DNA of 64,000 bases from Alnus glutinosa (GCF_958979055.1 NC_084896.1:25732501-25796500); one strand, 5' to 3'. Shown: positions 35,160 to 45,860, numbered from the stretch's first letter. A program made the numbers and translations. Notes: a model not told the origin generated them from the sequence alone.

Positions 35160-36741
35160 TTAATCTTGCTTGCTTAATGACCTATACGATCTCAATTCTT
35201 CAATTAAAGCGCCCAAATCAGAGTACGATGAGCCTCCTTCTTCAACAGCCCTCCTAGCCATTTCCCCAAACACCTTGGCTCTGCTTCTCATTTCCTCGGC
35301 CCTCTCCCCCACCGTGATCTCCTTCACTGCCTTCTCTATGGCTTCCCTTTTGATGCGATCACCCACCAGCCTAACCCATTGCTGAACGCCAACGCCAACT
35401 CCAATCTTCAGAACATCGGTAATCAGCTTCTCGTTGTAGAACTGTTCGGCGAAAACCGGCCATGTCACCATTGGCAGCCCAGCGCTGATTCCTTCAAGCG
35501 CCGAGTTCCAACCACAGTGAGTCACAAACCCTCCAACTGCTTCGTGATCAAGAATCAAAACCTGGGGTGCCCACCCTCTTATTATCAGTCCCTTACCTGA
35601 AGAATTAAAACCATAATGAAATTGAGAGGGAAGGAAGAGAGAAACACAAGAATTACGCCCTACATCTATCGGAATATAGGAAATAGATTGTAACATTACC
35701 TTCCATTCTTTTCTCATACCCTTCAGGTAGCCACTCTTCGTTATTTTTTTCTTGCCCGTGATCATTCTTGTCCTTCCTCACAACCCAAATGAATTGCTGC
35801 TCAGAAGCCTCAAGGGCTAATGCAATCTCCTGCAACTGAGAAGGTGGGAACTTTGAGACCGTTCCAAAGCATATGTAGACAACGGAATTGGGTTTCTTGG
35901 AAGCAAGCCATTTCAAGCACTCATGCTCATCAATGGAGGGTGCGTTAACGTTTCCTCCTCTCTGGGCTTTATCTTCAGCATTCTTATTGCAAAGAGAAAG
36001 CGGGCCTATATGCCAGGCCTTCCTTCCTATAACCTTCCTGTAATGATCAACATAACGCGGTTCGAGCTCGTAAAAGCTATTAACAATCATCCCAAAGCTT
36101 CGCTTTTCCGCTTCTCCAGCTCTACCTAGCAACCTTGTTAAGGTGTTCTCCATTCCTAGCCGTAGATGATCCGCGAGTTGCATTCTTGTCAACTTGATTT
36201 GGTCCGGCAGGCCGGGCAGGACAAAAGGCTCTGTGTCGGAGGAGACAGATTTGTGAGGTTCGTGTTGTTTTATGCTTTCCATAGCGCACATGGAGACGAA
36301 GCTAGTTCCGTGGAAGACCAACCTCGGGATTCCGAACTTGGATGCTGTATCCGTGGCCCACGGGAAGAACATGTCGGCGACGAGGGCGCGCGGGCGTAGT
36401 TCCTGTATGAGATCTTCGAGAGGTTGTTGGAGCAAGGAAAGGGCGTCGAAGAATTTGCGGTGGAGCTCTTGGTTGGTGACTGAATCCAGATTCTCGAGGC
36501 CTTCCGGGAGGCCGACCTCTTTTGCGGGGAATTTGATGAATTCGAGGGTGATTTTGGAGGGAGAGTTTTGGGTGCTCTCGATGGTTTTGGTAAAGAGAGG
36601 GGCGTTGTGAGGGGTGGTGACTATGGTGGTCTTCACGCCTCTGGCTGCAAAGAGCCTGACCATGTCTAAGGTTGGTAAGATATGGCCTTGTGCCATTAGA
36701 GGGAAGAATAGAACATGAAGCTGATCAATTTCAGTATCCAT
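35160..36741 (-). CDS. UGT73-like UDP-glycosyltransferase, gene 1 (unit A), two exons
   Basis: Exon 1 is 36741-35700 and exon 2 is 35596-35160. They are joined across a 103-bp GT-AG intron in a split Gly codon (residue 348), giving 492 residues, a normal length. The N-terminal acceptor domain has the catalytic His20 (in [13 protein letters not shown]) and catalytic Asp123 (in LVADMFFPW). The 44-residue plant PSPG box, which binds the sugar donor, runs from Trp356 to Gln399. It contains HCGWNS and ends AEQ; the final Gln usually goes with UDP-glucose. The family is GT1, group D (UGT73), soluble and cytosolic, acting on flavonoids, coumarins or terpenoids. The acceptor cannot be told from sequence. 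The start is well supported: [20 protein letters not shown] is the usual UGT73 opening, and a TATA word lies about 155 bp upstream. If the intron were retained the protein would stop soon after residue 348, losing the PSPG box. Confidence 0.93.
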
Positions 36742-36892
36742 GGCGCCTAGCTAGCTACAACAATACTGGAGTTGCGTTGAAGGAGAAACTGGAAAGCGTG
36801 GTTTGAGGATCAGGGAAAAAGTAACGGCAGCTGCTTTTAGACGATTGATAAAGCAGCAAAGACTAAAGAGTGGCTGGAATATATGCGGAGGA

Positions 36893-36900
36893 GATATATA
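36893..36900 (-). promoter_or_regulatory. TATA box of UGT gene 1
   Basis: TATATATC on the minus strand, about 155 bp before the start codon. The truncated copy in unit B keeps an equivalent word near 52764-52771. Confidence 0.5.
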
Positions 36901-36929
36901 GTTGGACCTTAGTTGCTGCACTACAACAC

Positions 36930-36943
36930 CCCTCACGTGAGGG
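36930..36943. promoter_or_regulatory. Palindromic G-box upstream of UGT gene 1
   Basis: CCCTCACGTGAGGG is a perfect 14-bp palindrome around CACGTG, the core bound by plant bZIP and bHLH factors. It lies about 30 bp beyond the TATA word. The aligned region of unit B has diverged and lacks it. Function is inferred from motif and position only. Confidence 0.45.
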
Positions 36944-37181
36944 TGAGCTCACTGCACATGTTGTGCTGGTATAGTAAAAATAACATTTTCCTTTATAATT
37001 TACAACTTTTGACTGTTGTATAATTTTGCGATAACTTTGATTAATTGTTAAATTTATTTTTCTATGTGTAAGCCCTAAATATTCAATATATTCAATTGTT
37101 AATCTTAAAAAAATGTCGTTAGAGTTGTGCAAAAATTGTGTAAGAGTTGTGCAAGAAACATTACTCATTTTCAAAATGTCT

Positions 37182-37289
37182 TACACAAGGGTAGCTCAAT
37201 CAAATTGAGACTACGCCTCATGAAACGAAGGTCGCTAGTTCGAATCCTCCCTTCCCCTCCTGTGTGGACATGTCAAAAAAAAAAAAATT
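37182..37289 (+). mobile_element. tRNA-derived SINE with poly-A tail
   Basis: It contains an A-box-like GTAGCTCAATC, a B-box-like CTAGTTCGAATCC, and the family 3' end TGTGTGGACATGTCAAA running into about 13 A residues. It is flanked by AAAATGTCT (37173-37181 and 37290-37298). The copies at 14070-14211 (minus) and 28390-28428 (truncated) belong to the same family. Confidence 0.85.
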
Positions 37290-37298
37290 AAAATGTCT

Positions 37299-38632
37299 CA
37301 ATAACAGATATTCTGTTAGGTGTTGATCAGAATTTAATGGAATTTACAAAAATACCTATGCCTGAATCTTTGAAATTTTTTATAATTTTTTCTTTTAAAA
37401 ATTAAACTCATAGGTATTTTAAAAATTTTGGTAGGATTTAACAGCAAAACCTAACGGAGTACCTATTATTGAAACGCTTGGAAAATTGGATCCCTTAGTT
37501 TGAGACATTTTGAAATTTACTACCCTTAAGTCAAATAGGCCGATAGTTTGGTACTCTTAAGTTAAGTTCTCCCTATAATTTTTGTACAATTTTAACAATT
37601 CTTTTTAATCAATTACTGGATATGTAGGACATACATGCATGAAAACAAATTCAATAGTTAGTTTGAAAAAAAATTGTTAGAGTTGATTAAGATTTGTACA
37701 AAAATTATAAATGTATCATATTTATATGATAAATAATCCACTTACATCTCTAAATCACAAATAATTAAAATAAAATAAAATAAAACATTTGCCTGCTCCA
37801 ACACTTCTTCTTATTAGAGCGTTCTTAGACTTACAGGCCTAACGAACCAAGAGGTGGCACCTAATTTTCTCTGAAAAGGACAATTTACCTATCGTTTTTA
37901 TTAAATATTTCACATTTTAACACTTTTTTTTATTATTTTTTTTTTTCCTTCTATTAGTTTAAATTTTTAAAATAAAATGTGATCTAGGAATGTATGATAT
38001 ATATGTATGTATTTCTTCACAAATTTCTGACAGGGTGAAAGAGATTCATGCATTTTGTGAAACAAATTTGGAATAAAATTCACCTTTGAAGACCGGTTTA
38101 CAAGAAAAGAGTATCCAAAAACTTATATATACATGGTTAAAATTAAAGTTAAGCTACGTAAAACACTTATAATTGTAATATACAATCAAGCTCCGAAGCC
38201 GGTGTTTACGGTAGCTCACTTTTTTTACATTGATCTGATAGTAGTTTTTTTGTGCTTATTCTGTGACTCAACTACAAAATTAAAACCCATTTGATTCTAA
38301 AACTATTCTGATACGAAATAATACAAACTTTAAATGAAAATTACCTTTAAAAACCAACTTACAAAGGAAAAATACCCAAAAATTTATATAAACGTAATTA
38401 AAATTATTATTAAGCCACTTAGGATGGTAACATTTTCTGACTCAAGAATTACATATTGAGTTTTAAGTTCAAGACCTCACCCTCTTTTCTTCAAGTGTCG
38501 GTCATGAAAGCAAGATTTTTGTAATTCTTACTGACATTTTTATTTCTTTTTCTCCAATTATCCGTGAAATCGAGGTTTAGTCAACCTCTATAGCGCTTCC
38601 TCAACGGCTTCCTTGTCGTTTGTTGTGGAAAT
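37299..38632. other. Intergenic in unit A, alignable with unit B
   Basis: No gene. Phrases such as GATATATATGTATGTATTTC (about 37998) and AACGAACCAAGAGGTGGCAC (about 37842) recur in unit B near 53786 and 53570, which confirms that the intergenic DNA was duplicated along with the UGT genes. Confidence 0.6.
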
Positions 38633-38641
38633 TAGGTTTGG

Positions 38642-39988
38642 GGAAAACGGTTGTTGGGAGACGGTAAACAAACTGGCTTTTTTATTAAAAAAATAATCTT
38701 TTTAATCAAAAAGTAATTTTTTATGTGACATTAGATGTTACTTTTGAAAGGGGACTTGGCAAAAGTCTCTCTTCAACCTGGAGAGAGAGAGAAAAGACCT
38801 TTTCCCCTTCCTCCATAAACTTCTCCCTTACTTTTTGATTAAAAAAATAATTTTTTTAATCAAAAAGTAATTTTTGATGTGACATTAGAAGTTACTTTCA
38901 AAAGGGAACCCAGTAAAAGTCTCTCTTCAACCCGGAGAGAGAGAGAGAGAGAGAAAAGACCTTTTCCCCTTTCTCTAGAAACTTCTCCCTTCTGGTACTT
39001 GTTGCTTGCCGGGGAAGGGAGGTTTCAAGCCTCCCTCCTCCCGGTTTTTGCTTCTTCTCTTAGCCCTTTTTAGGTTAGAGAGGTTTTGTTCCTTCTTGGT
39101 TTTCTCCAGCGGAGACTAGAGTCTCCCAGCCTCTAGGGCTGTTTGGAGTTTTGAGTCCTCCCGGGCTTGTTCCGGTGGTGGTTTTTAGTCCTTCTAGTCC
39201 GTTTGGACTATGGAGGTTTGTGTAGTCTTTTAGTTTCTTTTTAGTTTTCTTTGGTGTTGGCAGGAAAACATTTCAGAGAGGCGTCGGAGGGGGAGAGTCC
39301 GCCGATCGTGTCGTTGGAGGTAGAACTTGGCCGGGGTTTCAGTTTTTATCAATCTCTGAGGCCAGATCTGCTCTGTTTCGTAGCCCTCTAGTTGACACGA
39401 GCCCCCTAGCCTTGCTCATCTCCGTCCTCTGGTTCAGACGCTGTCTTCTACGGCCATAAAGCTCAGCGGTGATCGGCGCGTGGTATCCAAGCGTCAGGGT
39501 ACACACTTTGGGCCGCGCGTGATGGCCACGTTTCGTATTTTTGCCGTGTCTGGTGGTGCCCAGGGGTTTTCTTGTTTTAGGCTGTCTTCGGTGGTGTTTC
39601 CTTTGACGACAATTCCTGCTTTGGGTGTTTTTTTGGTTTTGACAGATTGTATTAAACAGATTGCTTTGGATTTAATTTAGCCTGGTCATTACTTTTAAGC
39701 ACAGGTTTGTGACCGACTCCATAGTGCAAGTAGAAGATCATATCTCAACGTAGAGACACATTTCTGTTGGTTAGGCTTATTGGAAACAGCTGTTGGTATA
39801 ATCTGTGTTATGGGTAACTGTAATGGGGTACTTGTATTATAAGTCCCTGTAATCTGTATCTTTGTTACCCTTTGGATGTTATTAATGAAACCATTACACT
39901 CTCCCTTCAAAAAAGAAGAAGTTACTTTTGATTAAAAAAACTCTATTTTAATGAAAAGGGGACAACCGTCCCCTGCCAATCACTCCTC
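38642..39988. mobile_element. Composite MITE-like element with nested retroelement-like segment, unit A only
   Basis: The 9-bp word TAGGTTTGG flanks it (38633-38641 and 39989-39997). In unit B the same host sequence carries this word once (56369-56377) with nothing inserted. The termini (GGAAAACGG... and ...CAATCACTCCTC) resemble those of the MITE at 13019-13192. Near the left end a segment of about 180 bp is tandemly repeated (about 38690-38825 and 38830-38990). The middle (about 38990-39920) is GC-richer, ends CTCTCCCTTCAAAAAAG and is bounded by AGAAGTTACTTT on both sides. This suggests a LINE- or SINE-like insert, but I find no reverse transcriptase in it. Confidence 0.7.
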
Positions 39989-40157
39989 TAGGTTTGGTCC
40001 CCCTGCAAAATGTGTTTATTTTCACACCTAAAAGCTTGCCTATCACTAATCAGTCTAATCCCAAGTTAAACAAAGTCCAATTTGAAGTTCTCCCTTTGCT
40101 AGAGGACAATATTCACTTGACACCTTCATTGGTCCACCGCGACAACTTTTGAAACTC

Positions 40158-40986
40158 TTTTGGTGTGTTTGGGTATTGAATTTTTGAAATTAGAATTGAA
40201 TTCTTATTCTCTTTACAAATTTCAAGGAAAAAAAATGTGTTGGGGTATTGAATTTTTAGATTGAAAAATATTATTTTTTAATTGTAAGAAATGATTGGAA
40301 GTTTGAAAAGTTGTGTATAATGATTGGTATTGTAAAAAATTGTGTGGAATAATAATTTATTATATATTGATTGTTTAATTAAAAAATAAATAAATAATTT
40401 TTTTTAAAAAAACATAATTAAAATTAAAAAAAAAAAGATGCAAGGGGGTGGCGCGCAGCCACCCCCAAGGGTCGAGGGAGGCCGTGTGGCCACCCCCAAG
40501 GGTCGGGGGTTGCCGAGAGGCCACCCTTAGTGGTCGGGGGTGGCGCGCGGCAACCCCTGGCCACCCCTAGGATCTTAGAGTTGTCGCGCGGCCACCCACA
40601 AGGGTCGGGGGTTGCTGAGAGGCCACCCCCAGTGGTCGGGGGTGGCGCGCAGCAACCCCCGGCCACTTCTGGGGGTGGCGCGAGGCCACCCCCGGCCACC
40701 TATGGGTGTAGCTGCCAACTAGCGGCCACACCTCTGTTTTTTTTTTTTTTTTTTAATTTTTTTATTGATTTAATTTTTTATTATTTTATTAATTAAATGT
40801 GGGATCCACACATTTTTGGGGACAACTTATCCTGCGCGTGGGTCCCATTCTACAAATCAGACTCATTATTATGTCAGTCTTGAATTGAAACACAACTCGG
40901 TTGAAATTCGAGCTTTTGGACGGGTAGGCGGGTTTTTCCTAAAATCTGAATAGAATAATGATTTCTGAATCGAAACAAACCATTCC
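40158..40986. repeat. MITE-like insertion with GC-rich minisatellite, unit A only
   Basis: The flanks (GAAACTC on the left, ATTCTTGTCG on the right) are nearly adjacent in unit B near 56475-56500. The ends are a weak inverted pair (GGTGTGTTTGGGT and GAATCGAAACAAACC). The centre, 40437-40720, holds two units of about 105 bp rich in GGTCGGGGGTGGCGCGC and CCACCCCCAAGGGTCGG. Open frames over the core on both strands are compositional. Confidence 0.6.
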
Positions 40987-41866
40987 ATTCTTGTCGATGC
41001 CTTGATGAGAACGCTATCCCATACCCAAGCATTTCCCATATCATAATTGAAGTCAACAAACGGCTTCCCCACTATTCACAAACTTGGAGGCCACGGAAGT
41101 GCTTCATTTCCTTGGGCAGTTGACTGATTGATGTAGGGATCTAGGTAGATTTTATTTTAATTTTTCTTGTATATTTTAAAAATTAAGGGAATTTTTATAA
41201 TTTTGTATTTTTGGCACTCAATTTGTTCATTGAATAATTCGTATTCACACGTCGCGTCAAGTTTAGATCGTATTAAAACGTGTATAAGAGTATATATGCC
41301 AATCTTAATCCGGTTTATTTAATTAAACGGTTATACCCATCAACTATAACTTGTCAATTTCACAAATCGGGTAAAAAAATATCAGCCATACTTTTTACCT
41401 CTTAGATTTTAACAAAATGCTTTTATTCCAATTTGTGAAATGAGTTACCTTCAATCCATCTTTGTCCGGCCAGCAATCTCAGGACTGACATAATCGAATT
41501 GGTTGAGGGAAACGAAACCAAGCAACCATTTCTTGTTGAGTTGGTTTCGACAAGCACATAAGGCCTAATTACGTTAGCATCATATCGAATAGAGACTCGA
41601 TAAAATAGACATGTTCATAAGATTCAAATATAAAAATATATGAATGGTAGGTTCAAGTCCATCATATCCTAGCATAGTTAAATGGGAATTTACAAAAATA
41701 ACTTAGTTTTATTGGGGAAGTTTAAATCTTTTGCAAAAACCCAACTGAAAAAGTAGTAGCATACACAAAGTCAAAGAAAATAACTCAAACAGATAATAAG
41801 CTGGCAAAAAAGAAACCCAAGTGCCAGGAAAAATATGTCATAGGGATAAATATATTAAGTGAAAAA

Positions 41867-43336
41867 CTAGTTGTTCTCGGTTGCTTCACCAGCAATGGCG
41901 TGTGATCTGAGGTCGTCAATTAAGGCATTCAAATCAGAGTAAGAGGATCCCCCTTCTTCAACAGCCCTGTTTGCCATCTTCCCAAGCTCTCTTGCTCTGC
42001 TTCTCATTTCCTCTGCTTCTTCCCCAACCATTATTCGAAGCAGCGCCTTCTCTATGGCTTCCCTCCTTATGCTATCTCCAAAAAATCTGGCCCATTGTTG
42101 AACGCCAACACCAACTCCTATTCTCAAAACTTGGGTCACTAACTTCTCATTGAAAAACTGCTCGGCAGCCACCGGCCATGTAACCATGGGCACGCCGGCA
42201 GCCACTCCTTCCAGCGTCGAATTCCACCCACAATGAGTCACAAATCCTCCAACTGCTTTGTGATCAAGAATCAACACCTGGGGCGCCCAGCCTCTTATAA
42301 TCAGACCCTTACCTTCCACTCTTTTCTCAAACCCTTCAGGCAGCCACTCTTCTTTTCCTCCATCACTCTTTTCTTTCTTCACAACCCAGATGAACTGCTG
42401 CTGAGAAGCCTCCAGACCCATTGCAATCTCCATTAGCTGAGAATCATTGAAGTTTGCCATACTCCCAAAACATACATAAACAACAGAATTGGGTTCCTTG
42501 GAATTAAGCCATTCCAAACACTCGTGGCCGTGAATGGAGGCTTCCTTTCCCCTTTGTACTTTATCTTCAGTCTCCTTATTGCAAAGTGAAACCGGGCCTA
42601 TATGCCATGCCTTCCTTCCAAGGACCTTCCTGTAATAATCTGCATAAGCCGGCTCAAGCTCATAGAAGCTGTTAAAAATAGCCCCATAACTTGTCAGCTC
42701 TGCTTCTATAGCTTGTTTAAACAAATTCGTAAAACCCGTTTCAACGTTTCGTGTAAATAAATCCGGCAGCTGCTTTCTTGTCAACTTGATCTCATCAGGG
42801 AAGTTGGGGATGATAAATGGCTCTGAATCTGATGATGGAATATTTTTGTGGGGTTCGTATAGCCTAAGACATTCACAGGTAGATACAGAGAAAAAACTGG
42901 TTGCATGGAAAATAAGCCTTGGTATGCCGAATTTCCCAGCAAGATCGGTAGTCCACGGGAACAACGCGCTGGCCACAAGGCAATCAGGGCGATGTTCTTG
43001 AAGAAGTTTTCCGAGTGGGTTCTCCAGCATGGCGGCAGCCTTCATGAATTTCTTCCGCAAATCAGGTGAAGTAACCATGTTGTAGCTCTCGCATCCTTTG
43101 GGTAAACCAACCTGGACAGAAGGGAATTCGATGATTAGAACATCCAGTTTGAACCCCAAAGTTTTGCTTTTTTCGATTGTTTTGGAGACCAGGGAAGCAT
43201 GGAGAGGAGTGGTGATTATGCTTATTTTCAAACCTTGCGAAGCAAATAGCTTGGCCATGTCTATGGCTGGGATCATGTGGCCTGGGGCCAAGTATGGAAA
43301 GAAAAACAGGTGAAGCTGGCGCCATTCACTATCCAT
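41867..43336 (-). CDS. UGT73-like UDP-glycosyltransferase, gene 2 (unit A)
   Basis: A single exon. I choose the Met at 43336 (MDSEWRQLHLFFFPYLAPGH), which gives 489 residues and aligns with gene 1. The frame is open to another Met at 43399, but the extra 21 residues do not look like UGT. His20 (in APGHMIPAIDM) is present. The residue aligned to gene 1 Asp123 is Ser (LVASALFPW), so the usual His-Asp catalytic pair is incomplete. The PSPG box spans Trp350-Gln393 with HCGWNS and a final AEQ. Group D (UGT73), cytosolic, probably glucose-specific; acceptor unknown. There is no intron, although the codons at the gene 1 intron site still read GAAGGTAAGG. It shares gene 1's orientation, about 5.1 kb away. 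The unit B copy differs at 15 residues. Confidence 0.93.
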   Translation of the reverse strand: MDSEWRQLHLFFFPYLAPGHMIPAIDMAKLFASQGLKISIITTPLHASLVSKTIEKSKTLGFKLDVLIIEFPSVQVGLPKGCESYNMVTSPDLRKKFMKAAAMLENPLGKLLQEHRPDCLVASALFPWTTDLAGKFGIPRLIFHATSFFSVSTCECLRLYEPHKNIPSSDSEPFIIPNFPDEIKLTRKQLPDLFTRNVETGFTNLFKQAIEAELTSYGAIFNSFYELEPAYADYYRKVLGRKAWHIGPVSLCNKETEDKVQRGKEASIHGHECLEWLNSKEPNSVVYVCFGSMANFNDSQLMEIAMGLEASQQQFIWVVKKEKSDGGKEEWLPEGFEKRVEGKGLIIRGWAPQVLILDHKAVGGFVTHCGWNSTLEGVAAGVPMVTWPVAAEQFFNEKLVTQVLRIGVGVGVQQWARFFGDSIRREAIEKALLRIMVGEEAEEMRSRARELGKMANRAVEEGGSSYSDLNALIDDLRSHAIAGEATENN

Positions 43337-43485
43337 TGGCGTTGCTAGAGAAACTTGTTCAACTATAGAACTACAGAGAATGGTGACGAAGAAGAACAAG
43401 TAGATAAGAACGAAAACATAGTCTAAAAGGCTAATTAATGACTAGACATTGGATGTATATGTTGACCACTTGATGCAAAATAGGG

Positions 43486-43493
43486 TATATATA
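43486..43493 (-). promoter_or_regulatory. TATA box of UGT gene 2 (unit A)
   Basis: TATATATA on the minus strand within CCTATATATACCC, 150 bp before the start codon. It is conserved at the same distance in unit B (58909-58916). Confidence 0.6.
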
Positions 43494-43630
43494 GGCTTGT
43501 CTTTGGCTCTAATTCGTCCAGAAAAATATTAAAGTAAATGGCTTAGATTAAACAAGATATGCAGCAGCCGTACCAAAATTATATATATATATATTAAAAT
43601 TTTGGGACGGCTAGTGCCCCAATTTCCAAT

Positions 43631-43694
43631 GAGTTCGTCTATACGGAGGACGAGGGTCAGACCCTCGTCCGACCCTCGTCCTACGTGGCACTAT

Positions 43695-43695
<1 letters not shown>
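43631..43695 (+). repeat. Left terminal inverted repeat of the Mutator-like element
   Basis: It is identical to the complement of the right end over 65 bp. Inside is a hairpin with 11-bp arms and a one-base loop (43648-43670, arm GACCCTCGTCC), followed at once by a third copy of GACCCTCGTCC (43671-43681). Such repeated words in the terminal repeat are candidate transposase-binding sites; this is inference. Confidence 0.95.
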
Positions 43696-43728
<33 letters not shown>

Positions 43729-43854
43729 TCTTTGATTAAAAAAAAAAAAAAAAAAAAACGAAAACTATGGTGTATAGAAAACGCATCTGCCATTTTCTTC
43801 CCCCCATTTTCAGAAAACTTTCATCCCAAAATTTCAAAATCCACTCAAAACTCA

Positions 43855-44035
43855 CCCCATCTCACCGCCCACTGCAGTTCGCCGGCCACTGCTCTTCACA
43901 GCCCACCAGCTCCGGCCACTTCCCAAATCTTCCCCTCTCCACCGTACAAAACTCACCCCATCTCCAACGCCCACTGCAGTTCGCCGGCCGCTGCTCTTCC
44001 CCTCTCCACCGTCCAACGGACCGGCCGCCGCCCAC
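43855..44035. repeat. Subterminal tandem repeat in the left arm of the Mutator-like element
   Basis: Two copies of a unit of about 115 bp, each containing CAAAACTCACCCCATCTC, CCCACTGCAGTTCGCCGGCC and CTGCTCTTC. The GC content contrasts with the AT-rich interior. No gene here. Confidence 0.75.
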
Positions 44036-45827
44036 CAAGACGACAGGCCCACCCGACCGACAACGTCTCCCAGCTCTCTCTCTCTGATTTATTCATGGAT
44101 TTTTTTTTTTTGGGTATGGGTAGGTAAGAAATGGGTTTGTTTATGGTTATTGATGGTTGGGATTTGGTTTTTTTCTTGTTTGAATTTTTTTTTATCCCCT
44201 TTTCTCTAAAATTCGTGCTTTTTTTTTTGCCCATTTAGTCACTGTTCAAAATGGGTGTTTGAGAGGAGTGATTTTGTTTAATTTGGTGTTTGGGATTGTT
44301 TATTTTTTGAAATGTTTGGACCTAAACTTTGATATAGTTTCTGAGTATATTTGAAGACTGCAATTTTCACTTCAAATGTTCTATGATTGGCTTGTATTTG
44401 AGGTGTCGGTTTGTTGAATTTACTAGGCAAGTGTTTGATAGAATGCCAAAGTGGGAGTGAGCAATCAAAGATGGGCTTAATGTTGAATGGGATTTATTTG
44501 AGAGAATGCCTGCTGGAGACAAGGCAAATGAGATTAGGATTGAAAACTAGGCAAATGAGTGCAGAATCTCTTTTGTTCCTTTCTCTGATTTTGAAGAGAG
44601 GGAAGGGAATCCAACTTCATTCTGGTTCTGGTCACCATATTGTCCTTTTACTTTTACTTTTTTTTTTTTATTTTACTTTCATGTTTGTAACAAAGGTTCT
44701 AAATTTGGGAATAAGCTTCCCCTCTGGGTTTGTACAGTTGCAGTCAAGAAAAATGGGGAGAGGGGTGTTATTTGCTTTATTCTATCTTTATTTTGTACAA
44801 TTGCAGTCAAGAAAAAATGAGCTCATGGAGCTGTTCCACTATGAAGTGGGGAAAAAGTTAGAGCAGATTTGAACATTTGGTGGGCCATTCGAAATCATCA
44901 TATCAAATATGCCATGATGATAATAAATTCCTTGCTTTCCAAATGGGTGTAATTTCTTTTGACTATTAGTATGAATTTGTTGATAATCAAAAGGCCCTTG
45001 TAATAATTTTGTTTGAGACCAAACTAGTATCAGAGAGGAATTGTGGACCCTGTGCTGCTAAAATATTGCATATGCAGCTTGGAAGCACTCACTCTTCTTT
45101 GCTTATTAGAATATCAAGCCTATATACATGTCTTCCATTTTGCTAGCCAATCTCTTTCCAAACAAGAAAACAACTACCATTGATGATCTCTATGCATAAA
45201 TGGTAGGATGTACATTAACATAATCTTAGGGATGGTGACTCAAAAAATTTCTCATCAATTCACCTGTATTTTACCCGAACAAGTAGTCAAACTCTGAGTG
45301 ACATGTAAAGAAGAGTTTGAATCAAAGCAAGTACTTGGTCTTCTGATTTCGAATAAAGGCTCCATCGAGATCATTTTGACCCACATCAATATAGCAGCTA
45401 GCAGGAAAGCCTTTATTCATCTAAAATTCCATAGACTGATTCCAATGAAGTACAATTCCATCTTCTTCACATCATCCTGTTCTTCCACATTCAAAAGAAA
45501 AAAGAAAAATGGTCGATCCTAACCAAGTTGGAAAGACACAAGCCATTGAAGCCAACCAGATGATTGGTAATTCACCTACAACTATCAATCTGTAAGAATA
45601 TTGAGACCCAAAAACAATGAGCACTCACTCCATCGGAACATGGATGTATCATCTCAATCTTGCTCTAAAACAAAAATCTCACTTAGAAAATGACAATATA
45701 CTCTAAAAGTCTGAAACTATTCACAACACTTGTCACTAAATTACATATTACTAGAACATATTACAAACAACACTAGGTTATGTCCACAAATTCCTTCATC
45801 CCTAGCCATTCCATAACTGCAAAAAAA

Positions 45828-45860
<33 letters not shown>

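Noticed and set aside
40424-40796. 91- and 88-residue Gly/Pro-rich frames
   Set aside because: They are translations of the GC-rich minisatellite, open on both strands.
43337-43399. N-terminal 21-residue extension of UGT gene 2 (also 58760-58822)
   Set aside because: The internal Met aligns with the start of gene 1 and gives standard spacing to His20. The hydrophobic extension is not typical of cytosolic UGTs.
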